The notes beneath the pieces were generated by a model. The model was not told the origin of the DNA and made no database searches. It worked only from the letters and a program-made list of their open reading frames with translations. Shown here piece after piece: positions 34,342 through 43,597 of a stretch of DNA of 64,000 bases. Where the stretch lies: contig DATGMF010000047.1 in assembly GCA_035293765.1 (NCBI GenBank), positions 28,060 through 92,059 on the forward strand, given 5' to 3'. Source of the DNA: DASRHT01 sp035293765 (GTDB taxonomy: Bacteria; Chloroflexota; Ktedonobacteria; Ktedonobacterales; Ktedonobacteraceae). The position numbers were made by a program, and so were the translations under genes. Each line of letters opens with the position of its first letter. Within the stretch, counting starts at the first letter, position 1.

Positions 34342-35586
34342 CTACTTTTTGAAAAGCCAGACCTGGATAGAGTCATCTTTCTGGATCAGCTTCCACTGTT
34401 CTTCAGGCACTTCAGTATCAAGAGGCAGGACCAGTACGAGTTTATATCCTTTCTTGCTCATGGGGGTGCCAATGGTCTGCATCTTTTTCTCGTAGCGGCC
34501 CTTGAGGTACGTATAAGCGTTCTTCTGCTCTTTGTCGGGCAGTCCTTCGATTTCAATCACAAACTTGCCAGCGTTTCCCCCGTCGAAAAGAATATCCGCG
34601 CAGATATTACTGCCTGAAGTATTTGATACCAGTTCTTCATAACCCACACAAACAAACTCTGGATGTTGCTGAATAACGCAGGTCAATATCTGTAGTTGCC
34701 TGAACTGCTCTTTGGCTTTATCGCTGACTGCCTCGACAATATGATATTGCAAGCATTGCTTGATAGAGGTAAAGGCATCTTCCGTGATGAATTTTTTCTC
34801 GTACTGGCTTAGTAATAGGGGGCAAAGTTCGTTTATCCCCGTGACAGCCTCTAGAATGGTTTTGACCTTATACCGGCGCGCAGTATTCTGAAGAATCTGG
34901 ATCATGAGACCTTCTAATGTCCATTTATAGAGTTTACTTTTATTGGCCTCTTGATCTATCATCTGGACCATAGTACAGCAAATCATCAGTTCGCCAAAGC
35001 AGCCTTCGACCTGGTCCCAGGTAGCCTTTCCTGATACTTTGGTCTCGCCATGTCTGGCGAACTTGAGATTTTTGACCAGCTCAGCGAACTCTTTGATTTG
35101 AATAGGCCAGATGTCTTTGATCTCTGCATACATAAGCTCTATTTGCTTGCTTTGCAGCTTCTCGCCTTCCAGTTTGGAAGAGATGTCTTTCAGCTCAAGA
35201 TTTTTGAGCGTGGTAAGGATCTTCTTCTTTTTGGGCTTCAGAGACTGGACAGAGTCAAGCGTGTCGAATTCAAGGGTATTGGTCAGACGCCTGATCTGCA
35301 GGGATTCGACATAGGTGAGCGACTTGGGTTGCATGCACTCTAAAAGTGTCTCTAAAAGTGGTTCGATCTTAGATCTCTTTGAGCTAACTATTTTAGTGGT
35401 TTCAGTTTTTTTATTGACCGCATCATTGAGCAGGCTCTCCAGTTCCAATGTCAGTTTTGTCAGTTTGGACAGCTTATCGTATCCTGGAAAACTATCGCTG
35501 TCGCTGGAAAGAGACGTTGTCTCCTGCGTGGATACATCTTTTTCCTTTCGCTCTTCCTCTACAAATGTTTTAGTATAACGGTCCAT
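34342..35586 (-). CDS. Unknown protein with a possible nuclease-like C-terminal core
   Basis: I cannot assign a family to this 414-residue protein. The first 50 residues are polar and Ser/Thr-rich, and the middle is helical and Lys/Leu-rich. Near residues 325-350 it reads ICADILFDGG, then KFVIEIEGLPDKEQKNAYTYL, then YKLVLVLPL: an acidic residue, a strand with E-x-E, a helix and a strand. This order resembles PD-(D/E)XK nucleases, but the usual Lys is missing or displaced, so it is only a suggestion. The ATG at 35586 is well supported by AGGAGG 4 bases upstream. A membrane-protein gene follows on the same strand. Confidence 0.6.
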   Translation of the reverse strand: MDRYTKTFVEEERKEKDVSTQETTSLSSDSDSFPGYDKLSKLTKLTLELESLLNDAVNKKTETTKIVSSKRSKIEPLLETLLECMQPKSLTYVESLQIRRLTNTLEFDTLDSVQSLKPKKKKILTTLKNLELKDISSKLEGEKLQSKQIELMYAEIKDIWPIQIKEFAELVKNLKFARHGETKVSGKATWDQVEGCFGELMICCTMVQMIDQEANKSKLYKWTLEGLMIQILQNTARRYKVKTILEAVTGINELCPLLLSQYEKKFITEDAFTSIKQCLQYHIVEAVSDKAKEQFRQLQILTCVIQQHPEFVCVGYEELVSNTSGSNICADILFDGGNAGKFVIEIEGLPDKEQKNAYTYLKGRYEKKMQTIGTPMSKKGYKLVLVLPLDTEVPEEQWKLIQKDDSIQVWLFKK

Positions 35587-35879
35587 AATTCCTCCTGAAA
35601 TGGTTACAAGCACGATAATCTATGTTTTTGCTATTCATCATCGACACATCAGTTGTGTTATTTAGAGGATAACCGCTGTATTATGGAAGGAAAAGGGCAA
35701 AAACGAGTCAAGAACTCGTCAAGTTCCATCACTCGCCAATAAGAATGCGCTTCGACCAGAATTGACAGGCGGGCGGTTCTCTGTGTAATCTTCTGATATT
35801 GAAGGCAAGGGATGGGAGCAGGAGACACATAAGGAAAGATTATCCACGTATCTGGAATATTTCAGAAGGGAAGCACAAC

Positions 35880-38249
35880 ATGAGCGAAGCAACAGTAGCA
35901 AGCGGTCGTTCTCAACAGCCAGATGCACCGGAGCAGAAGATACGGCGTCGCGAAGACCCGGTGTTGCTCACTGGCAGGGGGCAGTATGTGGGCGATATTC
36001 GTCGTCCAGGCATGCTCTACATCAGTTTTGTGCGCAGTCTTTATCCTCATGCTCGCATTGCGGCGATTGATGCCCAACGGGCGCAGAATCATCCTGGGGT
36101 GGTGACGGTAATAACGGGGGCGGATACCGCCCATCTGGGTGGACTGCTCACGAACTTATTTCCAGGATCAGCATGGGTGCCCCAGCCCGCTCTGGCGCAA
36201 GGAGAGGTCAACTATGTCGGTGAGCCGGTGGCCGCGGTGGTGGCCGAGAGTGAGACAACCGCATTCGAAGCTGCCGAACTCGTTGATGTTGATTACGAGG
36301 TGCTGCCCTCTGTGGGAGGGCTTGATGCCGCGCTGCAAAAAGACGGGCCGAAGATCTTCAATGAGCAGAGCAATATTGCTGTGACCAGAGAAAAAACGAT
36401 TGGCGATGTAGAGGCGGGGTTCGCTCAAGCTGATAAGATTGTCTCGTTGTACATGCGGCAGCCGCGGCTGGCCCTGGTCCCGATGGAACCGCGAGGGCTC
36501 GTGGCTGAGGGGCATGCTGACGGCACGCTCTCAGTCTGGATCTCCAGCCAATCGATCTGGCTGGCTCGTCTCCAGTTGATGACGATACTACAGATGGCGC
36601 CGACCGACATCAAGATCACTGTGCCACATGTAGGGGGAGCTTTTGGTGGCAAGACCCGGCTCTGTGGTGAAGAGGTGGTGACGGCATTTCTGGCGCGCAA
36701 ATTGCAACGCCCGGTACGATGGCTGGAGAGTCGCGAGGACAATATTGTCATGATGGGACATGGTCGGGGGCTGCATGCCGATATGCAGGCCGCTGTGCGC
36801 AAGGACGGGACGATTCTGGCGCTCAAGGCCGAGTTTTTTGCCGATCTGGGCGCTTATCCTGGTGATTATAGCATCCTCAGCGTCGATTCAACCGCCGGCA
36901 TGATCTCCGGTACCTATGCTATTCCGGCAATTACCACGATTGTCAACGCGGTAAAGACCAACGCTATCCCCACCGGTCCCTATCGGGGAGCAGGCCGACC
37001 GGAAGCCTGCTATTGCATTGAGCGCACAATGGATGCCGTTGCGCATGAGCTTTCCCTCGACCCCGTGGAAGTGCGCAGGCGCAACCTGATCCCTAAGGAA
37101 GCGTTTCCCTACACGACCGCTACCAATACAACCTATGATTCCGGCGCATACGGCTATGCCCTTGATACGCTGTTAGCTGCCGCTAATTATGCGGAGCTCC
37201 GCGCTGAACAGGCCCGCCTGCGTGCGCAGGGCCAGTGTGTCGGTATCGGGCTCAGCGTCTATATCGAGAGCACCGCTATGGGGGGACAGGGCATGAGCGG
37301 CCAGCCTGATAGCGGACAGGTGCGCATTGCTCCTGATGGCAAGATTCGCGTCGAGAGCGCTTCGGTCGATAGTGGGCAGGGTCATGCCACTTCATTTGCC
37401 GCCATTGTTGCTCAGGAGTTTAACGTTCCTCTTGAGCAGGTTGAAGTGTATATCGGCGACACCCCCAATAGCCATTCGCTGGCGACCTTTGCCAGCCGTA
37501 GTATGGGAGTCGGGGGCGTCGCACTCAAGCTCTCGGCGCAGGCTGTCAAGGCGCAGATGCTCAAGTTAGCCTCGCATCTGCTCGAAGTGGGCGAGAGCGA
37601 TCTCGAACTGCGCGACGGAGCGGTGCAGGTCTCCGGTGTGCCTGGTAAAGCGTACACCTTCGCCCAACTGGCGAGTATTGCCGAGAACCCCGTGCAGAGA
37701 GAGCAGTTCCCCGAGGATCTCCAGAAAGAACTGCTCAAGGGACTGTGCAGTATGCAGGGCTTTGAGCCGGCAGATTTATCGTATCCCTTTGGCGCGCACC
37801 TGGCTGTCGTGCAGCTAGATCCTGAGACTGGCGAGGTGACTATCCGGCGCTATGTTGCGGTCGATGATTACGGTCATGTTCTGGTCCCGATGCTGGTAGA
37901 GGGTCAGACGCATGGGGCTATTACGCAGGGCATTGGTCAGGCCCTTTATGAACAGATGGCTTATGACGAGAATGGGCGGGTGCTGAGCGCAACGCTGATG
38001 GATTACGCCGTTCCCCTTGCCAAAGAACTGCCTCCCTATGAGCTTACTCTGACCGAGACGCCAAGCCCGCTCAACATTCTGGGCGTGAAGGGAGCAGGTG
38101 AGGCCGGCACAGTAGCCGCTCCCGCCGCTGTTGCCAATGCCGTGCTTGACGCGCTGCATCCTCTAGGAGTCACATCGCTGGATGTCCCGTTGACGCCATA
38201 CCATGTCTGGCAGGCCATCCATACAGCCAGACCGGCGGCGAGTGCGTAA
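35880..38249 (+). CDS. Molybdenum hydroxylase large subunit (xanthine/CO dehydrogenase family, form II-like), orphan
   Basis: The 789-residue protein is a full-length molybdopterin-cytosine-dinucleotide-binding subunit. It has IRRREDPVLLTGRGQYVGD at the N-terminus, the cofactor motifs GGAFGGKTR, GPYRGAGRPE and DSGQGHATSF, and the base-catalyst glutamate in GVKGAGEAGT. The active-site loop PYRGAGR resembles the form II (non-CO) branch, not the AYRCSFR of true CO dehydrogenase. The usual FAD subunit and 2Fe-2S subunit genes are absent on both sides, so partners must come from elsewhere or the gene is stranded. The ATG at 35880 follows GAAGGGAAG; the longer frame begins in the leader. Confidence 0.85.
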   Translation: MSEATVASGRSQQPDAPEQKIRRREDPVLLTGRGQYVGDIRRPGMLYISFVRSLYPHARIAAIDAQRAQNHPGVVTVITGADTAHLGGLLTNLFPGSAWVPQPALAQGEVNYVGEPVAAVVAESETTAFEAAELVDVDYEVLPSVGGLDAALQKDGPKIFNEQSNIAVTREKTIGDVEAGFAQADKIVSLYMRQPRLALVPMEPRGLVAEGHADGTLSVWISSQSIWLARLQLMTILQMAPTDIKITVPHVGGAFGGKTRLCGEEVVTAFLARKLQRPVRWLESREDNIVMMGHGRGLHADMQAAVRKDGTILALKAEFFADLGAYPGDYSILSVDSTAGMISGTYAIPAITTIVNAVKTNAIPTGPYRGAGRPEACYCIERTMDAVAHELSLDPVEVRRRNLIPKEAFPYTTATNTTYDSGAYGYALDTLLAAANYAELRAEQARLRAQGQCVGIGLSVYIESTAMGGQGMSGQPDSGQVRIAPDGKIRVESASVDSGQGHATSFAAIVAQEFNVPLEQVEVYIGDTPNSHSLATFASRSMGVGGVALKLSAQAVKAQMLKLASHLLEVGESDLELRDGAVQVSGVPGKAYTFAQLASIAENPVQREQFPEDLQKELLKGLCSMQGFEPADLSYPFGAHLAVVQLDPETGEVTIRRYVAVDDYGHVLVPMLVEGQTHGAITQGIGQALYEQMAYDENGRVLSATLMDYAVPLAKELPPYELTLTETPSPLNILGVKGAGEAGTVAAPAAVANAVLDALHPLGVTSLDVPLTPYHVWQAIHTARPAASA

Positions 38250-38286
38250 GGCGCTAGCTCTAGATTTTAGCGGCCTAGATAAGGTC

Positions 38287-38329
38287 AATAGTATGGCTAC
38301 CCGTGTGTGAAGTGGGTAGCCATACTATT
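38287..38329. terminator. 16-bp perfect terminator hairpin
   Basis: Arms 38287-38302 and 38314-38329 pair perfectly around an 11-base loop, followed on the plus strand by AAAA and, 17 bases on, by seven T residues. It separates the convergent hydroxylase and amidase genes. Confidence 0.8.
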
Positions 38330-38346
38330 AAAACTTTCAGCTTTTT

Positions 38347-39780
38347 TTAAGCGTTGGGTACGATTGAAGGACGACGATGAGCCCAGGGCAGCGCCTGCTC
38401 AAGCTGTGCCGCCAACCTCAGGAGGGTCGCCTCGTCGCCGTAGCGCGCCACCAGTTGCACGCCGATGGGTAGCCCCTCGCTCGATTGTCCCAGCGGCAGA
38501 CTGATCGCCGGCTGTCCCGTCACGTTGAAGAGCGGAGTGAAGGGGATCAGCGCGAACAGTTTGTCGAACCAGCCTCTGGGATCAAGGCCCGGCTCGTTCT
38601 GGTTGAGCCATCCCAACGGAGGAGGTGGGCCTGCGACGGTCGGAGTCACCAGTATATCATAGGAGCGGAAGAATGCGCCCACGCCTCTGGTTATGATGCT
38701 GCACAGCCGCAGTGCCCGCAGCAGATCCACCGCCGTGAGTCGGCGTCCGTATTCCACGCTGGCAAGCGTCACCGTTTCCAGCACATCCAGGCTTAGATCA
38801 ACCCCGCGGGCTTGAGCGAGGCCCAGCGCGCTATCGGCGACCGAGGCCGTCCAGATCGGGAGGTTGGCCTCGACGAAGCTTTCCCAATCCACCGGTGGGC
38901 TGGCTTCCTCGACCTCGTGACCCTGCGTGACCAGTTCGCGGCAGACTGTTGAGACGGTATCAGCATATTCTTTGTCAACGGGCAACCCCGACCATGCCTG
39001 CGTTGTCATCGCAATGCGTAAGCGTCCAGGCGGGGTTCCAACTTCTTGAGCGTAAGGCCGCTCGGGTGGGGCCGCGAAATATTTGTCTCCAACCCCCGGG
39101 CCGTTCACCGCATCAAGCAAGGCTGCGGCATCGCGTACCGTCCGCGTCAAAGCGAACTCAACCCCAAGACCTGAGAGGCGTTCATCGGAATCTGGCCCCT
39201 GTGGCGTCCGTCCTCGCGTGGTCTTGAGCCCGACCAGGCCACACCAGGCAGCAGGAATACGAATCGAGCCGGCGCCATCGGTCGCGTGGGCCAGCGGGAT
39301 CGCCCGAGACGCCACCAGGGCTGCCGATCCTCCGCTTGATCCGCCTGGAGTGCGAGCGGGATTCCAGGGGTTGCGCGTGGGTCCATTGGAGACGGGCTCG
39401 GTAGCTGCATTGAAGCCGAACTCCGGGGTTGCCGTCCGGCCAAGCGTGACCAGGCCCGCTTGCTTAAAACGCGCCATCAGATCGGTATCATGAGGAAAGA
39501 CGAGCCCTTCACCTGTCAACCGTGAACCTAAGCCCGTTTTGACGCCTGCCGCGTGAATCGCAAGGTCTTTGATTGCAAAAGGAACCCCGGCAAAGGGTCC
39601 CGTGGTCGAGGAAGGCGGGGCTTCCTCAAATAGTCCACCGACGAGAGCGTTCAGGGTCGGATTCACAGCCAGAATCGCCTGACGAGCGAGCTGCTGCACC
39701 TCCTGAGCCGAAACCTGCCCGCTCTTTATCAGACGTGCGAGACCAACCGCATCGTACTCACTATATTCTGAAATATGCAT
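38347..39780 (-). CDS. Amidase-signature family hydrolase
   Basis: The 477-residue protein carries the Ser-cisSer-Lys triad of the amidase signature family: Lys71 in FAIKDLAIHA, Ser148 in TPGGSSGGSA, and the nucleophile Ser172 in DGAGSIRIP. It hydrolyses a carboxylic amide in the cytoplasm; the substrate is not readable. AGGGGG lies about 6 bases before the ATG. It is not closely similar to the other two amidases in the window, which share a different PCGSSSGSA core. The terminator at 38287-38329 lies just past its stop. Confidence 0.88.
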   Translation of the reverse strand: MHISEYSEYDAVGLARLIKSGQVSAQEVQQLARQAILAVNPTLNALVGGLFEEAPPSSTTGPFAGVPFAIKDLAIHAAGVKTGLGSRLTGEGLVFPHDTDLMARFKQAGLVTLGRTATPEFGFNAATEPVSNGPTRNPWNPARTPGGSSGGSAALVASRAIPLAHATDGAGSIRIPAAWCGLVGLKTTRGRTPQGPDSDERLSGLGVEFALTRTVRDAAALLDAVNGPGVGDKYFAAPPERPYAQEVGTPPGRLRIAMTTQAWSGLPVDKEYADTVSTVCRELVTQGHEVEEASPPVDWESFVEANLPIWTASVADSALGLAQARGVDLSLDVLETVTLASVEYGRRLTAVDLLRALRLCSIITRGVGAFFRSYDILVTPTVAGPPPPLGWLNQNEPGLDPRGWFDKLFALIPFTPLFNVTGQPAISLPLGQSSEGLPIGVQLVARYGDEATLLRLAAQLEQALPWAHRRPSIVPNA

Positions 39781-39815
39781 AAATACCCCCTGTTTTCGTT
39801 TTTAAAGCGATACAT

Positions 39816-39992
39816 TTATCTCGGGCGCATGAGTGCAAGGAAGCGATCAGCGATGGTGGGTTGATAGGTATCAGCATGCAAGATCGTTCCATTGGTCATG
39901 GGAATGGAAATTTGGCGTGCGGACCGCACCTCGTACAACGAGATATGCTGAGACTGCATTGATTGCTCTGCTTTCTTGACGCGGTCAAACAT
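39816..39992 (-). pseudogene. Remnant of a CocE/NonD-type serine hydrolase, N-terminal piece
   Basis: A 58-codon frame reads in part YEVRSARQISIPMTNGTILH and ADTYQPTIADRFLALMRPR. This resembles the start of CocE/NonD X-Pro-dipeptidyl-peptidase-like hydrolases, where a xVxIPMRDGxxLxADxYxP strand leads to FPxLLxRxPY. The frame stops where the catalytic domain should continue, and there is no ribosome-binding site. The nearby DNA shows no further match. It is best read as the decayed 5' end of a deleted gene beside the amidase. Confidence 0.5.
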
Positions 39993-40131
39993 ACTTGATC
40001 TTACGCTTCTCGCACATCAATATCATCAAGTGTATGTCAGGAGGAGCAGATTGGCAAGGGGGTCAATGATGTTGAGAACGCCAGATCCAGACGATATCTT
40101 TCGCAGATCGGTCGCTTTTGTCGGACGGGTG

Positions 40132-40140
40132 TGATATACT
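40132..40140 (+). promoter_or_regulatory. Extended -10 promoter of the SARP gene
   Basis: TGATATACT combines TGn with TATACT, 31 bases upstream of the ATG at 40171. The -35 region has no consensus but contains TCGGTCG (40108-40114) and TCGGACG (40121-40127), possible activator half-sites with 13-bp period. Confidence 0.45.
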
Positions 40141-40170
40141 GTGCTCATGATCGCGAGAAAGGAACTGCAC

Positions 40171-43100
40171 ATGAGCGCGACCCTGCACCTGCATTTCCTG
40201 GGCGATTTCCTGGCGGTTTCAGGTGATACCCCATTAACAAGTCTCTCTGTACCACGCCAGCAATCCCTGCTGGCCTATCTTGTATTACATTGCAACGCTC
40301 CACAGGATCGCACGCACCTTGCTTTCCTATTATGGCCTGATTCGACCGAAGGGCAAGCTCATACAAATTTGCGCAAGCTGCTCTTTCAACTGCGTCAAGC
40401 CCTGCCGGATCTTGACCATTTCCTCCACGCGAACAACCGCAGTTTGCAATGGCGAGCATCCCGGGCTGATGTCTCCTGGACCCTGGACGTTTTGCAGTTT
40501 GAGCAGGCCCTGCTTGCAGCAGAGCAAGCGGACAAAACGCATGATACCACCATCAGGCGCCAGGAACTGGAGCAGGCAGTGAACTACTATCGCGGCGACC
40601 TGCTGCCGAGTTGTTATGATGAATGGATACTATCTGAACGCGACCGCCTGCGTCAGTTATTTCTTCAAGCCGCCGCAAACTTGCTTGCTTTGCTGGAACA
40701 GGAGCGCGATTATACAGCCGCTATCGCAGTGGCGCAGCGTCTGCTACGTCAGGAGCCTCTGCACGAGGCGACCTATCGCCAGCTCATGCGCCTGCATGCG
40801 CTGCGTGGTGATCGTGCTACGGCGCTGCGCGTCTACCATAGCTGCGTCACAGCCCTGGAACGTGAGTTGGGAATAGAGCCAGGCGCGGCAACGCGCTCAG
40901 CCTATGAAGCGATCTTGCAGGCAGAAGGGACCGCCGAGACGCGCACCGGCCCACTGCCGGCTCGCGGCACCGCAGCGCCGTTGCTTGGTCGCAAAACCGA
41001 GTGGCGTACGCTCCAGGAAGCATGGCGCAAGGCAGTAGATGGGCATCCACAGTTCGTCGTCCTCTCCGGTGAGGCGGGGATCGGCAAAACACGTCTGGCT
41101 GAGGAGATGATCGCCTGGGCCGGTCGCCAGGGCATGGCGACGGCAAGTGCGTGCTGCTATGCCACCGAGGGCCGCCTGGCTTACGCTCCTGTCACCACCT
41201 GGTTGCGCGCTGATGTGGTGCAAAACTCCCTTACGGCCCTCGATCCCGCCTGGCTCACGGAGATCGCACGCCTGCTGCCGGAGGCGCTGATCAAACGTCC
41301 CAGGCTACCCCGCCCCATTCCTATGGCGGAGGGGTGGCAGCGCCAGCTCTTCTTTGAAGCTATGGCCCGCTCTCTGCTGAACGTTCACCAACCACTGCTG
41401 CTCTTGCTCGATGATCTACAATGGTGCGATGCTGAAACGCTGGAATGGCTCCATTACCTGCTCCGCTTTGACCCTAGAGCGCATCTCATGCTCATCGGTA
41501 CGGTGCGCTCAGAGGAGGCTTTGCCAGGCCATCCCTTGCTCACCCTCCTGGCAGCTCTACAACGCGCAGGGGTGGTGACTGAAATCGCGCTCGGGCCGCT
41601 TTCTACAAGCGAGACGACATCCCTGGCGGAACATATGCTGGGTCATCCGCTTGCTCCCTCGATGAGCCAGGCGCTCTATGCTGAAGCTGAAGGCAACCCC
41701 CTCTTCGTGGTCGAAATGGCCCGCGCAAGGACGCTGGAAGGGGATGCAGCCGGGCCATCAGCTTCCAGCGACGTACGTTCGCTGCTCACCCAGAGCGGCT
41801 CTACGCTGCCTCCCACGGTGCAGAGCGTCCTGGAAACGCGGCTGGCGCAACTTTCGCCGCAGGCTCGCGCAGTGGCTAATGTGGCAGCCGTGATCGGGCG
41901 CGCCTTCTCTTTTCCGGTGCTGGCGCGGGTTTGTGCACAGGAGGAAGACAGCGTTGTGCGCGGGCTGGATGAGCTCTGGCAACGGCGTATCGTGCGCGAA
42001 CAGAGCGGCGCGACCTCCGAAAGCTATGATTTCTGCCATGATAAGCTGCGCGAGCGGGCCTATAGTTCTCTTAGCCCTATACAACGGCGTCTCCTTCATC
42101 GACGCGTTGCTGAAGCCTTTGAAGTGATTTATGCCAGCGACCTGGAGAGCGTGAGCGGACAGATTGCCGTACATTACGAGCGGGCGGGCCTGGCAGCGCT
42201 GGCTGTTCCTTACTATCAACGTGCTGGCACAGTTGCACGCAGGATCTACGCGAATGCCGAGGCAATGCACGCGCTTGAGCAAGCTGTAGCCCTCCTGGAA
42301 GCCTGCACAGCGGGACAGAACGTATCGTGGGAAACGGCGGCCCAGGTGTACGAATCGCTCGGCGATGTCTCTACAGTGATGGGACATACGCAGGAGGCGA
42401 TCCAGGCATATCAGCAGGCCATGACCTGTGTATCGCCACAGGAATTTATCTGGCAGGCGCGTTTGCGGCGCAAAACGGCCAATACCTGGAATCAAATTTC
42501 TGAGAATCCTTTAGATAGCGTGCTCATCCACGTTCGTCAGGCATTTCAGGAAGCGGAGCGCATCTTAACGCACGCGGCAGACCCATCAAATCTAGCGTGG
42601 CGACGCGAATGGATCAGGCTGCACTTTGACCAGATCTGGCCGCTACGCTGGTCCGCAGAGGAGATGACCACGACGATTGAAAAAGTCCAGCCAATTGTCG
42701 AGCAATATGGCACGCAAGAGCAGCGCGTCTTCCTCTTCTACGCGCAAGAAACGCGCGATTTTATCCGCAATGGGTATCTCGGAGAGATGCCGGAAGAGAA
42801 AAAGGCTTTCTGGTATGCGACATTGGATGCTATCCAAAAAACCGGCAACAAAAGTGTGCTTGGTGGTTATCGTATTGCCTTTGGGACCGCGTTATGGGGC
42901 TGTGGCTATCTCGATGAAGCCGCATCGCAGCTAGAGATGGCGCTCCAAATGGGCGAACAAATGGGGATTGTCTGGCTACAAACTCGTTGTCTGACTCTCT
43001 TGCCATTCATCTACAGGCGACGTGGGCAGGTAGAACGGGTACGTGACATTCTCACTCGGGCTCAAGTTATCGGCGCAATGCATCACAATAGCGTCCTCAT

Positions 43101-43443
43101 TGGTCAGCGCGCCTGGGTTGCGTGGCGCGATGGGAACCTGGCGGAGGCTGAGACTTTCGGTCGAGCATCACTGGAGGCAATCCAATTGCAGAGTTTGGCG
43201 AGCAATCTCTTCCACTGGGTGGGTGTTTGGCCTCTGCTTGGTGTGGCGCTTGCTCGTGAGCAGGTTTCCGACGCAATAGGCTACGCACGTTTGCTGCTCG
43301 CTCCAAAGCAGCAAGCTCCTTCTGGTGCGATTGCTACGCTCCTCGCAGCAGCTCTGACGGCCTGGGAAAACGAAAAGCAAGAGGAGGCGCGAGCGATATT
43401 CCGACAGGTTGTGCCCCTTGCCGAAGAGATGGGCTATTTATAA
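40171..43443 (+). CDS. SARP/AfsR-like regulator: BTAD domain with AAA/NACHT-type ATPase and TPR tail
   Basis: The 1090-residue protein begins with an OmpR-type winged helix (LHFLGDFLAVSGD, then RQQSLLAYLVLH, FLLWPDSTEGQAHTNLRKLLFQLRQ). A bacterial transcriptional activation domain follows (LLPSCYDEWILSERDRLRQLF, then HEATYRQLMRLHALRGDRATALRVYHSC). An ATPase comes next, with GEAGIGKT near residue 301 and LLLLDDLQWCDAETL, then TPR-like helices to the end. This is the SARP large form that activates pathway genes by binding 11-bp-spaced direct repeats. AAAGGA lies 7 bases before the ATG. A matching repeat pair lies upstream of the methyltransferase genes 9 kb away. Confidence 0.88.
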   Translation: MSATLHLHFLGDFLAVSGDTPLTSLSVPRQQSLLAYLVLHCNAPQDRTHLAFLLWPDSTEGQAHTNLRKLLFQLRQALPDLDHFLHANNRSLQWRASRADVSWTLDVLQFEQALLAAEQADKTHDTTIRRQELEQAVNYYRGDLLPSCYDEWILSERDRLRQLFLQAAANLLALLEQERDYTAAIAVAQRLLRQEPLHEATYRQLMRLHALRGDRATALRVYHSCVTALERELGIEPGAATRSAYEAILQAEGTAETRTGPLPARGTAAPLLGRKTEWRTLQEAWRKAVDGHPQFVVLSGEAGIGKTRLAEEMIAWAGRQGMATASACCYATEGRLAYAPVTTWLRADVVQNSLTALDPAWLTEIARLLPEALIKRPRLPRPIPMAEGWQRQLFFEAMARSLLNVHQPLLLLLDDLQWCDAETLEWLHYLLRFDPRAHLMLIGTVRSEEALPGHPLLTLLAALQRAGVVTEIALGPLSTSETTSLAEHMLGHPLAPSMSQALYAEAEGNPLFVVEMARARTLEGDAAGPSASSDVRSLLTQSGSTLPPTVQSVLETRLAQLSPQARAVANVAAVIGRAFSFPVLARVCAQEEDSVVRGLDELWQRRIVREQSGATSESYDFCHDKLRERAYSSLSPIQRRLLHRRVAEAFEVIYASDLESVSGQIAVHYERAGLAALAVPYYQRAGTVARRIYANAEAMHALEQAVALLEACTAGQNVSWETAAQVYESLGDVSTVMGHTQEAIQAYQQAMTCVSPQEFIWQARLRRKTANTWNQISENPLDSVLIHVRQAFQEAERILTHAADPSNLAWRREWIRLHFDQIWPLRWSAEEMTTTIEKVQPIVEQYGTQEQRVFLFYAQETRDFIRNGYLGEMPEEKKAFWYATLDAIQKTGNKSVLGGYRIAFGTALWGCGYLDEAASQLEMALQMGEQMGIVWLQTRCLTLLPFIYRRRGQVERVRDILTRAQVIGAMHHNSVLIGQRAWVAWRDGNLAEAETFGRASLEAIQLQSLASNLFHWVGVWPLLGVALAREQVSDAIGYARLLLAPKQQAPSGAIATLLAAALTAWENEKQEEARAIFRQVVPLAEEMGYL

Positions 43444-43514
43444 GCCCTGAGTTATCACGAATGTTTGATTCGGAGATCAAGACACACCAGGCTGGAGAGG
43501 AACTGTAAGCCTGT

Positions 43515-43562
43515 AAAAACAAAGAGGAAGGTCGATGGCCGCTCCTTTTTCGGCTGCTCGAC
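43515..43562. terminator. Hairpin between convergent genes
   Basis: AGGTCGA and GCCG pair with CGGC and TCGACCT around a T-rich loop, with a small internal bulge. It lies between the SARP gene and the convergent esterase gene. Confidence 0.5.
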
Positions 43563-43597
43563 CTCTCTGGCTTTCTCAGCGTTATCTGGTCCCTGGC

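Noticed and set aside
35880..38249. Reading the molybdenum hydroxylase as true CO dehydrogenase (coxL)
   Set aside because: The active-site loop is PYRGAGR, not the AYRCSFR of form I enzymes, and coxM and coxS are absent.
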